NCBI GenBank assembly: GCA_050485745.1
Contig: JBJHBY010000083.1
Coordinates: 1-13,387 of the forward strand
Length of the DNA: 13,387 nucleotides
Source of the DNA: JBJHBY01 sp050485745
Lineage (GTDB): Bacteria; Pseudomonadota; Gammaproteobacteria; Pseudomonadales; CAMLJR01
Direction: 5' to 3'
Shown here: positions 1 through 6,765 of the stretch, piece after piece
Layout of the letters: each line of letters starts with the position of its first letter
Numbering within the stretch: the first letter of the stretch is position 1
Made by a program: the position numbers and the translations under genes
The notes under the pieces: generated by a model
Database searches by the model: none
Seen by the model: the letters and a program-made list of their open reading frames with translations, nothing else
What the model was told of the DNA's origin: nothing

Positions 1-232
1 CGAAATCTCCTCCTGCAGCCATTTCGGTGACTTCCAGGCGCGGCGCATGCAGGCGCGCTGGCGCAACCCGGAGACCGGCAAGCCCGAACCCCTGCACACC
101 CTGAATGGCTCCGGCCTGGCGGTCGGGCGTACCCTGGTGGCCTTGCTGGAGAATGGTCAGCAAGCGGATGGCAGCGTGCGCCTGCCCGCAGCGCTGCAGC
201 CCTATCTGGGAGGCCGCGAGCGGATCGGCTGA
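1..232 (+). CDS. serS: Seryl-tRNA synthetase, C-terminal end (partial)
   Basis: This is the last 76 codons of an open frame that enters from the left edge (frame starting at base 2) and stops at TGA 230-232. The residues read EISSCSHFGDFQARRM, then a stretch containing NPETGKPEPLHTLNGSG and LAVGRTLVALLEN. This is the class II motif 3 region and tail of bacterial SerRS, which charges tRNA-Ser (and tRNA-Sec) with serine in the cytoplasm. The GSGLAVGRTLVALLEN segment carries the class II motif 3 arginine that contacts ATP. The stop codon overlaps the cysG start by one base (TGATG), so the two genes are probably co-transcribed and translationally coupled. The start lies outside the window. The family assignment is secure because this tail is highly conserved. 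Confidence 0.96.
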   Translation, partial: EISSCSHFGDFQARRMQARWRNPETGKPEPLHTLNGSGLAVGRTLVALLENGQQADGSVRLPAALQPYLGGRERIG

Positions 233-1641
233 TGGACTATCTGCCCCTGTTCCTGCGTGTCGAGGCCAACGACTGTCTGCTGGTCGGGGGCGGCGATGTC
301 GCCCTGCGCAAGGCACGCCTGCTGCGCAGGGCCGGTGCCCGCCTGAACGTCGTGGCGCCGGATGTCCTGCCCGAACTGGCACAACTGGCGAGTGAGAGTG
401 GTGGCACCGTCCATCAGCGCGCTTTCGAGGCCGGAGACCTGGACGGCTGTGTACTGGTGGTGGCAGCCAGTGACGACATGACCCTCAATGCGGGCATCTC
501 CAGCGCCGCCAGGGCGCGCGGGCTACCGGTCAACGTGGTCGATCAGCCGGAGCTGTGCAGCGTGATCTTTCCCTCCGTGGTGGACCGATCCCCGCTGTTG
601 ATCGCGGTCTCCAGTGGTGGCAAGGCGCCAGTGCTGGCGCGGCAGCTGCGGGCACAGCTGGAGACCCTGATTCCCGCCGGCTGGGGCCGTGTGGCAGCGT
701 TGGCGGGCCGCTTTCGCGAGCGCGTCAAGCAACAACTGCGCGATTTTGACCAGCGCCTGCGCTTCTGGGAGTCGGTGTTCGACGGGCCGATTGCCGAGCA
801 GGTCCTGGCGGGGCGGGATGCGGAGGCGGAGGCCAGCCTGGAACTGGCGCTGCAGCAGGCCGGCAGTGGTGCCGGGGCAATGCAGGGCGAAGTGTTCCTG
901 GTCGGCGCCGGACCGGGCGACCCGGACCTGCTTACCTTCAAGGCCCTGCGCCTGATGCAGAAGGCCGATGTGGTCCTGTACGACCGCCTGGTCGCCCCGG
1001 GGATCATGGCTCTGGTGCGGCAGGACGCGGAGCGCATCTACGTGGGCAAGGCCCGCTCCGAGCACGCACTGACCCAGCCGGCGATCAACCAGCTGTTGCT
1101 CGACCTTGCCCGGCAGGGACGCCGGGTACTGCGCCTCAAAGGCGGTGACCCGTTTATCTTCGGGCGCGGCGGCGAGGAAATCGAGCTGCTGGCCCGGGCC
1201 GGGGTACCATTCCAGGTGGTCCCGGGTATTACCGCCGCCTCGGGCTGTGCCTGCTATGCCGGTATCCCCCTGACCCACAGGGACCACGCCCAGTCCGTGC
1301 GCTTTGTCACCGGCCATCGCAAGGACGGCACCACCGATCTGCCCTGGAACGAACTGGTGCAGACCGACCAGACCGTGGTGTTCTACATGGGCCTGGTGGG
1401 CCTTCCCGAGATCTGCGCGGGGCTGATCGCCCATGGGCGGGATCCACAGACCCCCATTGCCCTGATCGAGAACGGCACCCTGCCACAGCAACGGGTGATC
1501 ACCGGTTGCCTTGCGGACTTCCCCGAGCGGGTCGCGGCGGCCGCGGTGAAGGCGCCGACGCTGCTGATTGTGGGTGAAGTGGTCAGTCTGCGCGGGCAAT
1601 TGTCATGGTTCCAGGGTGACAAGCCGATTCCTCCTGGCTAA
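232..1641 (+). CDS. cysG: Siroheme synthase CysG (trifunctional)
   Basis: This 469-residue protein has the length and layout of the trifunctional CysG that turns uroporphyrinogen III into siroheme, the cofactor of sulfite and nitrite reductases. The N-terminal part (about 1-150) is the NAD-dependent precorrin-2 dehydrogenase and ferrochelatase. It has the Rossmann motif VGGGDVALRK at 18-27, Asp104, and Ser128 in SSGGKAPVLAR, both at the same numbers as in E. coli CysG. A dimerisation region follows. The C-terminal methyltransferase begins near 220 with the SAM-binding VGAGPGDPDLLT. It carries YDRLV (Asp251), VGK (Lys273), RLKGGDPFIFGRGGEE, FYMGL (Met386) and VPGITAASGC, the counterparts of E. 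coli Asp248, Lys270 and Met382. The start ATG overlaps the serS stop, which settles the start. No key residue is missing. Siroheme production implies assimilatory or dissimilatory sulfite or nitrite reduction in this organism. Confidence 0.97.
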   Translation: MDYLPLFLRVEANDCLLVGGGDVALRKARLLRRAGARLNVVAPDVLPELAQLASESGGTVHQRAFEAGDLDGCVLVVAASDDMTLNAGISSAARARGLPVNVVDQPELCSVIFPSVVDRSPLLIAVSSGGKAPVLARQLRAQLETLIPAGWGRVAALAGRFRERVKQQLRDFDQRLRFWESVFDGPIAEQVLAGRDAEAEASLELALQQAGSGAGAMQGEVFLVGAGPGDPDLLTFKALRLMQKADVVLYDRLVAPGIMALVRQDAERIYVGKARSEHALTQPAINQLLLDLARQGRRVLRLKGGDPFIFGRGGEEIELLARAGVPFQVVPGITAASGCACYAGIPLTHRDHAQSVRFVTGHRKDGTTDLPWNELVQTDQTVVFYMGLVGLPEICAGLIAHGRDPQTPIALIENGTLPQQRVITGCLADFPERVAAAAVKAPTLLIVGEVVSLRGQLSWFQGDKPIPPG

Positions 1642-1658
1642 TCTCACGGGCTCGTCCT

Positions 1659-1681
1659 GCTGGCCAGACCTGTTGGCCAGC
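1659..1681 (+). other. Hairpin after cysG
   Basis: GCTGGCCA (1659-1666) and TGGCCAGC (1674-1681) form a perfect 8-bp stem with a 7-base loop, 18 bases after the cysG stop. No T-run follows, so it is not a textbook intrinsic terminator. It may stabilise or attenuate the serS-cysG transcript before the small downstream gene. Confidence 0.4.
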
Positions 1682-1724
1682 CTTGCTGGCTAAAGTTTCG
1701 CCAGTTGTGGCCGATATCTCCCTT

Positions 1725-1731
1725 GAGGAGG
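1725..1731 (+). promoter_or_regulatory. Strong ribosome binding site of the small Arg-rich gene
   Basis: GAGGAGG lies 7 bases before the ATG at 1739. It is almost the full anti-16S complement and the best Shine-Dalgarno sequence seen in the window, which supports the small downstream frame as a translated gene. Confidence 0.75.
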
Positions 1732-1738
1732 TTGCCGT

Positions 1739-1969
1739 ATGAACGAAATCCGTCCCCTGCCAACGCCGTTGCCCACCACCAGTGCGGCACCGCGCAATGA
1801 GTCGGCCAGCGAGCGCGCCAGCGCCGCCACCACCCAGGTCGAGACCCGCGAGCAAAGCGTGTCGGAACGCCGTCGCAATCCCGACCGCCGGCGCGGCCGC
1901 AGCAAGCGTCAGGTCATGGAGCGCCGCCTGAACGACCGGCGTGGCCCGCGGATCAAGGTCGAAGTCTGA
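1739..1969 (+). CDS. Small Arg-rich hypothetical protein
   Basis: This is a 76-residue protein of no function I recognise. The first half is Pro/Ser/Thr/Ala-rich and probably disordered. The second half is strongly basic, with repeated arginine clusters: SERRRNPDRRRGR, MERRLNDRRG and a closing PRIKVEV. The repeated (E)RR-x2-(D)RR pattern resembles the short basic tails found on many gammaproteobacterial hypothetical proteins. It could bind RNA, DNA or acidic lipid, but this is only inferred from charge. There is no signal peptide or membrane segment. Evidence that it is real: an excellent Shine-Dalgarno sequence 7 bases before the ATG, position between two same-strand genes, and a sensible, non-random composition. 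It lies 97 bases after cysG and 86 before gor. Confidence 0.7.
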   Translation: MNEIRPLPTPLPTTSAAPRNESASERASAATTQVETREQSVSERRRNPDRRRGRSKRQVMERRLNDRRGPRIKVEV

Positions 1970-1978
1970 GCCGTTCCC

Positions 1979-2004
1979 CCGGGGCGTGCTTCCGCTTGCC
2001 CCGG
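1979..2004 (+). other. Hairpin after the small Arg-rich gene
   Basis: CCGGGGC (1979-1985) pairs with GCCCCGG (1998-2004) around a 12-base loop, 10 bases after the stop. A C/T-rich stretch without a T-run follows. It could be a weak or Rho-assisted terminator; confidence in that role is low. Confidence 0.3.
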
Positions 2005-2055
2005 TCCCTCACGTCACCCTCTCTGGTAAGCTGACGCCCTCAACGGTGAGCGGGG

Positions 2056-3435
2056 GTGCGTGTGGCAGACTTTGATTTTGATCTGGCCGTGGTGGGTGCC
2101 GGCTCCGGTGGCGTCAGGGCGAGCCGCACCGCGGCGGGGCTGGGTGCCAGGGTGGCCGTGGTGGAGCGCGGCGCACTGGGTGGAACCTGCGTCAACCTGG
2201 GTTGTATTCCGAAGAAGCTGTTCAGCTACGCCGCGCATTTTCACCAGGAGTTCCGCGATGCCCGAGGTTTCGGCTGGGACGTCGACGAACCCCGCTTCGA
2301 CTGGCCGCGCCTGCGCGACAACAAGACCCGGGAGATCGAGCGCCTGAATGGCATCTACGACCGCCTGCTGCAGAATGCGGGGGTCACCCTGGTGCGTGGC
2401 AGTGCCCGTCTTGAGGACCCCCACAGCCTGCGGGTCGAGCTCAACGGCGGCGGGGAGCAACGCATCAGCGCCCGCCACATCCTCCTCGCGCCCGGTGGCC
2501 GCCCCTGGGTCCCGGAGTTTCCGGGCCGCGAACACGTCCTCGTCTCCGACGATCTGTTCAGCCTGCCCGAACTGCCGCGCTCGGCGGCGGTCGTGGGCGG
2601 GGGCTACATCGCCGTGGAGTTCGCCGGCATCCTCAATGGCCTGGGGGTCGATACCCGGCTGCTCTACCGCGGCGAACTGTTCCTGCGCGGCTTCGACCAC
2701 GAAGTGCGTGAAATCCTTGCTGAGGAAATGCGGGCCAAGGGCGTGACCCTGAGCTTCAATACCCGGGTTGAGGGGATCAATCGCCGCGAAGACGGCCGGC
2801 TCGCGCTGAGCCTGGACAACGGCGAGACCCAGGTGGTCGATGCGGTGTTCTACGCCACCGGCCGCGTGCCACTGCTCGAACCCCTGGGCCTGGAGCAGGT
2901 CCCCCTGGCACTGACGCCGCGTGGTCATATCGCCGTGGATGATGACTTCCAGACCAGCGTGCCCAGTGTCTATGCCATCGGTGATGTCACCGGCGGTCTG
3001 GAGCTGACCCCCGTGGCGCTGGCCCAGGCGATGGCCGTGGCCCGCACCCTGGCCCTTGGTGAACCGACCCGGGTCGATCTCGAGAATGTTCCCACAGCCG
3101 TGTTCAGCCAGCCCAATGTAGCGTCTGTGGGGCATACCGAGGAATCGGCCCGTACCCGGTTCGGCGAGATCAGCGTCTTCACCACGCGCTTTCGGGGGCT
3201 CAAGCACACCCTGACCGACAACACCGAGCGCAGCTTCATGAAGCTGATTGTGGACCAGGCCAGTGACCGGGTGGTCGGGGTGCACATGGTCGGGCCGGAA
3301 GCCGGGGAAATCGTGCAGGGCCTGGCGGTAGCAGTGAAGGCGGGGGCCACCAAGGCCGTCTTCGACGCCACCGTCGGCATCCATCCGACGGCGGCGGAAG
3401 AGTTCGTCACCCTGCGCCAGCCCAGCCGCCACTGA
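2056..3435 (+). CDS. gor: Glutathione-disulfide reductase (type 2, plant/bacterial)
   Basis: This 459-residue class I pyridine nucleotide-disulfide oxidoreductase uses NADPH to reduce oxidised glutathione in the cytosol. In order it shows the FAD-binding VVGAGSGGVRASR near 12-24, the redox pair in GGTCVNLGCIPKK (Cys45 and Cys50), the NADPH Rossmann motif VVGGGYIAVEFAGI, and arginines in YRGELFLRGFD expected for the NADP 2'-phosphate. It then shows the second FAD motif YAIGDVTGG and the C-terminal HPTAAEE with the partner His443 and Glu448. The GYIAVEFAGI and HPTAAEEFVTLR wording fits the plant-like bacterial glutathione reductases better than other family members. Mercuric reductase and dihydrolipoamide dehydrogenase are less likely because of the HPTAAEE tail and the NADP arginines. 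The start is a GTG: 2056 follows GGTGA by six bases, and a second GTG at 2062 is a possible alternative. Confidence 0.93.
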   Translation: MRVADFDFDLAVVGAGSGGVRASRTAAGLGARVAVVERGALGGTCVNLGCIPKKLFSYAAHFHQEFRDARGFGWDVDEPRFDWPRLRDNKTREIERLNGIYDRLLQNAGVTLVRGSARLEDPHSLRVELNGGGEQRISARHILLAPGGRPWVPEFPGREHVLVSDDLFSLPELPRSAAVVGGGYIAVEFAGILNGLGVDTRLLYRGELFLRGFDHEVREILAEEMRAKGVTLSFNTRVEGINRREDGRLALSLDNGETQVVDAVFYATGRVPLLEPLGLEQVPLALTPRGHIAVDDDFQTSVPSVYAIGDVTGGLELTPVALAQAMAVARTLALGEPTRVDLENVPTAVFSQPNVASVGHTEESARTRFGEISVFTTRFRGLKHTLTDNTERSFMKLIVDQASDRVVGVHMVGPEAGEIVQGLAVAVKAGATKAVFDATVGIHPTAAEEFVTLRQPSRH

Positions 3436-3451
3436 GTCCCGGCCCGTAACA

Positions 3452-3478
3452 CCGGCTCCTGCTTGTCCCCGGAGCTGG
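3452..3478. terminator. Stem-loop between convergent gor and prc (possible terminator)
   Basis: CCGGCTCC (3452-3459) pairs with GGAGCTGG (3471-3478) with one G-U wobble and an 11-base loop. It lies in the 69-base gap between two convergent genes, followed by a GC-rich CCCC-GGC-GGGG mini-hairpin near 3480. There are no T-runs on either strand, so a bidirectional terminator role is only suggested by position. Confidence 0.35.
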
Positions 3479-3504
3479 ACCCCGGCGGGGCCCCTGGGGG
3501 TGCG

Positions 3505-5625
3505 TCACGGTTTGCGGTGCGCCATCAGGGGTTCGCGGTACACGGGGGATGCGTCCAGCAGGATATGGGCGGTTTCGCGGACCTCGGGGTCGTAGATGAC
3601 GTCCTCATCCTTCTTGCGCTCGCTGTCCGCCGCGTCGGGCGCCGCGTCTTCGTCCTCCTGCAGTGCCTCCATGCGCGCCAGGCCGCGAGCCTCGCGCCGC
3701 TGGTTCTCCAGCTCGAGGCGCTGTGTACGTTCATCCTCGAGTTGCTGCCTGCGCAGTTCCAGGTTGAGGCTGACCTGCTTCTGCTCCGGCTGGCTGCTGA
3801 TCATCTCGGCGCGCCGATTCAGATAGGCAAAATCCGGGTCAGCGGCGATGCGTGTCTGGTGGCGCTCGGTCAGGCCGGGCAGGGCACTGGCAATATCGTA
3901 GTAGAGCCTGTGACGCACCGGATCGATCCGGTCCCAGGGCAGGGCGCGCTCCAGTGCGCTTTCACCGATACGACTGCTGTCGTGCTGCACCGGGAAGGCG
4001 ATGTCCGGCACGACACCGCGATGCTGGGTGCTATCCCCGGAGATCCGGTAGAACTTCGACTCGGTCAGTTTCAGCTGGCCGTGGGACAGGGGCGTCAGCG
4101 ACTGCACCGTACCCTTGCCGAAGGAGGGCTCCCCGACGATGATGCCGCGCCCGTAGTCCTGGATGGCGCCGGCGAAAATCTCGGAGGCGGAGGCGCTCAG
4201 GCGGTTGATCATGACCGCCAGCGGACCATCGTAGTAAGGGGTGCTGCGCGTCTTGGTCTGGCGCCGCACCTGGGAGTTGGCGTGTCGGATCTGCACGGTC
4301 GGGCCAGAGTCGATGAACAGCCCGGTGAGGTCATGGGCTTCCTGCAGGGAACCGCCGCCATTGTTGCGCAGGTCAATAATGATGCCGTCCACCTCATCCT
4401 GGATCAGCTCGGTGAGCAGACGGTGCACGTCACGGGTGGTACTGCGGAACTCCGGATCGCCACGGTCGCGGCCGCGAAAATCGTTGTAGAAGGTGGGGAT
4501 CACGATGACGCCGACCTTCATCGAGCGATCGTCGTGGTAGACCTCAAGCAGGTGCTTGCTGGCACTCTGGTCCTCGAGTTTGACCTCATTGCGTACGATT
4601 TCGATGACGCGGCGCTGGTCCTTGCCCTGGGTATCGGCGGGAATCACCTCGAGACGCACCAGGCTGCCCTTGGGTCCGCGAATCAGCTGTACCACGTCGT
4701 CCAGGCGCCAGCCCACCACGTCCTGAAATTCGCCACCGCGCCCTTCGGCCACTCCGACGATACGATCCGCCGGCTGCAGTTCGCCCTGCCGCTGTGCCGG
4801 ACCGGCGGGAATCAGCCGGACCACGCGGGTGAATTCGTCCTCCATCTGCAGCAGGGCGCCAATGCCCTCCAGCTTCAGGCTCATGTTGATATTGAAGTTT
4901 TCGGAGACCCTCGGAGATAGATAATTTGTATGAGGATCATACAGTTCCGTCATTGAGTTGATGTAGATCTGGAACACATCCTCGGCATTGTGCTGACGCA
5001 GCCGCTGCAACTGGTTGCGGAAACTGCGCTGCAGCAGCTCCACGGTTTCTTCACGCTCCTTGCCCGCCAGCTTCAGGCCGATGACCCGGTTCTGCACGCG
5101 CTTGCGCCAGATCTCGTCGGCCTCCGCCATGTTGGCCGGCCAGGCCGCGGCAGTGCGGTCGAGCTGCAGGGTTTCGTCGCTGTCCAGGTCGAGACTGGCC
5201 ACCAGTTCCGGCATGGCCTCCAGAAGCTGCTCGAGGCGATGCTCGGCCCGCGCCAGATAGCGATTGAAGATCTCGAAGGCCGGTGTCAGGTCGCCGTCGC
5301 GAAGACGCCCATGCAGTTCATCGCGATAGGCCTCGAACTCCGCGATGTCAGCGGCGAGAAAAAAGGCCCGTCCGCCGTCCAGACGCTGAAGATAGTCGTC
5401 GAACAGTGCCTGGGAGAGATCATTCGCGAAACTGCGCCGGGCGTAATGGCGGGTCTCGAGCCGCTGCAGCACTTCGATCGCGGCCTGCCGGTGCGCCGGC
5501 TCGCTCTCCATGACGCGGGGGGCGGCAAGGCCCGGCACGCTGATAGCCAGGCCCAGTAACAGCACGCCCAGGAAAGCGGTTGCGCGCTGCTGGAGACCGG
5601 GAATCGATGGTAAACAACGGGGCAT
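3505..5625 (-). CDS. prc: Tail-specific (carboxy-terminal processing) protease Prc/Tsp
   Basis: This 706-residue periplasmic S41 peptidase degrades proteins with nonpolar C termini and trims penicillin-binding proteins or hydrolase regulators. The start at 5625 gives a clear signal peptide (FLGVLLLGLAISVPGLAA, about 18-35) and has GAGAGAGG upstream. The longer frame to 5721 would put 32 charged residues before it. Visible domains: an N-terminal Tsp helical domain, a PDZ domain around 235-330 (starting near KLEGIGALLQ), the S41 catalytic core with DLRNNGGGSLQEA, Ser479 in SASASEIF and Lys504 in FGKGTVQ (the Ser-Lys dyad, 25 residues apart as in E. coli Prc), and a C-terminal DUF3340-like tail rich in charged residues. 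It is slightly longer than E. coli Prc. The gene is monocistronic by context: convergent with gor and divergent from the acetyltransferase gene. Confidence 0.95.
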   Translation of the reverse strand: MPRCLPSIPGLQQRATAFLGVLLLGLAISVPGLAAPRVMESEPAHRQAAIEVLQRLETRHYARRSFANDLSQALFDDYLQRLDGGRAFFLAADIAEFEAYRDELHGRLRDGDLTPAFEIFNRYLARAEHRLEQLLEAMPELVASLDLDSDETLQLDRTAAAWPANMAEADEIWRKRVQNRVIGLKLAGKEREETVELLQRSFRNQLQRLRQHNAEDVFQIYINSMTELYDPHTNYLSPRVSENFNINMSLKLEGIGALLQMEDEFTRVVRLIPAGPAQRQGELQPADRIVGVAEGRGGEFQDVVGWRLDDVVQLIRGPKGSLVRLEVIPADTQGKDQRRVIEIVRNEVKLEDQSASKHLLEVYHDDRSMKVGVIVIPTFYNDFRGRDRGDPEFRSTTRDVHRLLTELIQDEVDGIIIDLRNNGGGSLQEAHDLTGLFIDSGPTVQIRHANSQVRRQTKTRSTPYYDGPLAVMINRLSASASEIFAGAIQDYGRGIIVGEPSFGKGTVQSLTPLSHGQLKLTESKFYRISGDSTQHRGVVPDIAFPVQHDSSRIGESALERALPWDRIDPVRHRLYYDIASALPGLTERHQTRIAADPDFAYLNRRAEMISSQPEQKQVSLNLELRRQQLEDERTQRLELENQRREARGLARMEALQEDEDAAPDAADSERKKDEDVIYDPEVRETAHILLDASPVYREPLMAHRKP

Positions 5626-5712
5626 GACGGGCCTCTCTCGGGGGGCATTGACTGGTTCAGGTGTCTGTTTCGACAACGGCAGGGGCACTGTGATCCCACG
5701 ACGGACACCCTG

Positions 5713-5718
5713 ATTATA
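5713..5718 (-). promoter_or_regulatory. -10 element for prc
   Basis: The minus strand reads a perfect TATAAT here, 88 bases before the chosen prc start. A TTGACG lies upstream at 5742-5747, but 23 bases away, which is too far for a standard -35. A start near 5706 would make the longer prc frame (beginning 5721) impossible and supports 5625 as the start codon. Confidence 0.4.
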
Positions 5719-5808
5719 CATATCCGGGCAAATCGCCGTGACGTCAAAGACATTCGGCTACAATTGAGACGCGATCGAGTGACTCAAGGTGGAATCAGGA
5801 AAATACGC

Positions 5809-6441
5809 ATGGATGACGCAGCCGATTACGGCAGGGGACTGTTACTGGACGCCGGTATCCGCGACGTTGCACGGCACCCGGCCGCCCGTGAAGATGCTGT
5901 GCGCTGCCTGGCCCACGCTTTTCGCCAGGATCCGGTCATGGCCTTTATCTTTCCCGAGGAGGCTGGCCGCCTGCAGCGCATCCATGCCCTTTATCGCATG
6001 GCTCTGCGCGGCTTTGCCCGCAGTGGTCACATCCTCATGCAGGGGCAGGCAGCCGCCGTCTGGCAGCCGCCGCAGCCGCGACGCCCGGGGTTCTGGCAAC
6101 AGCTGGGCGACGCCGCGGAGGCCCTGTGGCGGCTGCGCGGGGCGGCGGCCCGGGGTTACGCGGTGCAAACCACCATGCAAGAGTCCAAGCCGGAGCAGCC
6201 CTACTGGTATCTGGCGATGCTCGGCTCGCACCCCGCGAGCCGTGGCAGCGGCGCGGCACAGCAGCTGGTGCGCACCGTAATGAGCACCTGCGACCGCGAC
6301 GGCGTGGCAGCCTATCTCGAGTCCTCCCATCCCGACAATATCGCCTACTACCGGCGCTTTGGCTTCGAACTGCAGGGTGAACTGCAGATCCCCGACGGCC
6401 CCATGCTGTGGCCAATGCGGCGTGCGCCGGGCGGTGCCTGA
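5809..6441 (+). CDS. GNAT-family N-acetyltransferase
   Basis: This is a 210-residue protein from the ATG at 5809, which has AGGA 8 bases upstream; an upstream TTG at 5764 is less likely. The C-terminal half carries the GNAT core. Motif A reads YWYLAMLGSHPASRGSGAA, with the acetyl-CoA phosphate-binding RGSGAA loop. It is followed by YLESSHPDNIAYYRRFGFELQGEL, the typical motif B with the Y-x2-FGF signature. The N-terminal half (VRCLAHAFRQDPVMAFIFPEE) matches the broad group of GNATs whose substrate is unknown. No substrate can be read from the sequence. It is divergent from prc across 183 bases, and TACAAT at 5759-5764 could be its -10, without a convincing -35. A hairpin-dense untranslated stretch follows the gene. 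Confidence 0.85.
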   Translation: MDDAADYGRGLLLDAGIRDVARHPAAREDAVRCLAHAFRQDPVMAFIFPEEAGRLQRIHALYRMALRGFARSGHILMQGQAAAVWQPPQPRRPGFWQQLGDAAEALWRLRGAAARGYAVQTTMQESKPEQPYWYLAMLGSHPASRGSGAAQQLVRTVMSTCDRDGVAAYLESSHPDNIAYYRRFGFELQGELQIPDGPMLWPMRRAPGGA

Positions 6442-6462
6442 ACCACGCCACGATTAACCTGC

Positions 6463-6494
6463 CATGCAAACAGGCATCCCTTCATGTTTGCATG
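6463..6494 (+). repeat. 10-bp inverted repeat after the acetyltransferase gene
   Basis: CATGCAAACA (6463-6472) and TGTTTGCATG (6485-6494) are perfect complements around a 12-base loop, 21 bases after the acetyltransferase stop. It is the longest perfect arm in the cluster. It could be a 3'-end stabilising hairpin or a binding site. Confidence 0.6.
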
Positions 6495-6753
6495 CGCGCC
6501 TCGGAAATACCGGCGGAGTTGCGCGAAACTCCCTGTCTTTCCGCGGCTTGCATTGGCCTTCGGCCAATGGCCGGCACATCCCTGTGCCGCATTAACCCGA
6601 CAATATTCATTGCCGGGTCCATAACAATAAGAAGCCATGCCCGTTCAAGAAATTGAATCAAAGCGGCATGAAACGGGAGCGGTAGCCGCTATGGCGCTGC
6701 CGTCCGCCATAATCGAGCCTCTGCGCCACGACCGCTGGCGCCGCAGCAGGCAT

Positions 6754-6762
6754 GGGAGGTGA
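6754..6762 (+). promoter_or_regulatory. Ribosome binding site that fixes a TTG start
   Basis: GGGAGGTGA matches the 16S tail closely and lies just before TTG at 6766. There is no in-frame ATG nearby that keeps the Rossmann motif at its usual distance from the N terminus, so TTG is the likely start of the dehydrogenase. Confidence 0.7.
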
Positions 6763-6765
6763 ACC

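Larger units (their letters stand above)
6442..6765 (+). other. 324-base intergenic stretch with a cluster of hairpins
   Basis: No supported gene lies here. The stretch holds at least eight short inverted repeats in a row. They are 6463-6494 (10-bp perfect stem, CATGCAAACA), 6515-6532 (GGAGTT/AACTCC), 6551-6569 (CATTGGCC, 3-base loop) and 6572-6589 (CGGCACA, loop TCCC). Then come 6595-6618 (10 bp with one A-C mismatch, loop ATTC), 6644-6657 (TTCAA, loop GAAA), 6678-6690 (AGCGG, loop TAG) and 6690-6711 (TATGGCG). Stems follow each other with few bases between. None has a T-run. This may be a structured RNA or a palindromic repeat element; see findings. Confidence 0.6.

Noticed and set aside
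523..1599. 358-codon open frame on the minus strand
   Set aside because: It is antisense to cysG, which has all its catalytic residues.
2014..3432. 472-codon open frame on the minus strand
   Set aside because: It is the mirror of the glutathione reductase gene, with no recognisable domain.
3463..4920. Long open frame (485 codons) on the plus strand
   Set aside because: It lies wholly antisense to prc, whose protease motifs, PDZ domain and signal peptide are intact. GC-rich coding DNA commonly leaves such open frames.
5626..5721. Longer N terminus for prc (from 5721)
   Set aside because: It would add 32 residues before the signal peptide and would start upstream of the predicted transcription start at about 5706.
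6408..6656. 82-codon Cys-containing open frame
   Set aside because: It overlaps the acetyltransferase end and runs through the hairpin cluster. Its residues follow the repeats, there is no Shine-Dalgarno sequence, and it is better explained as non-coding.
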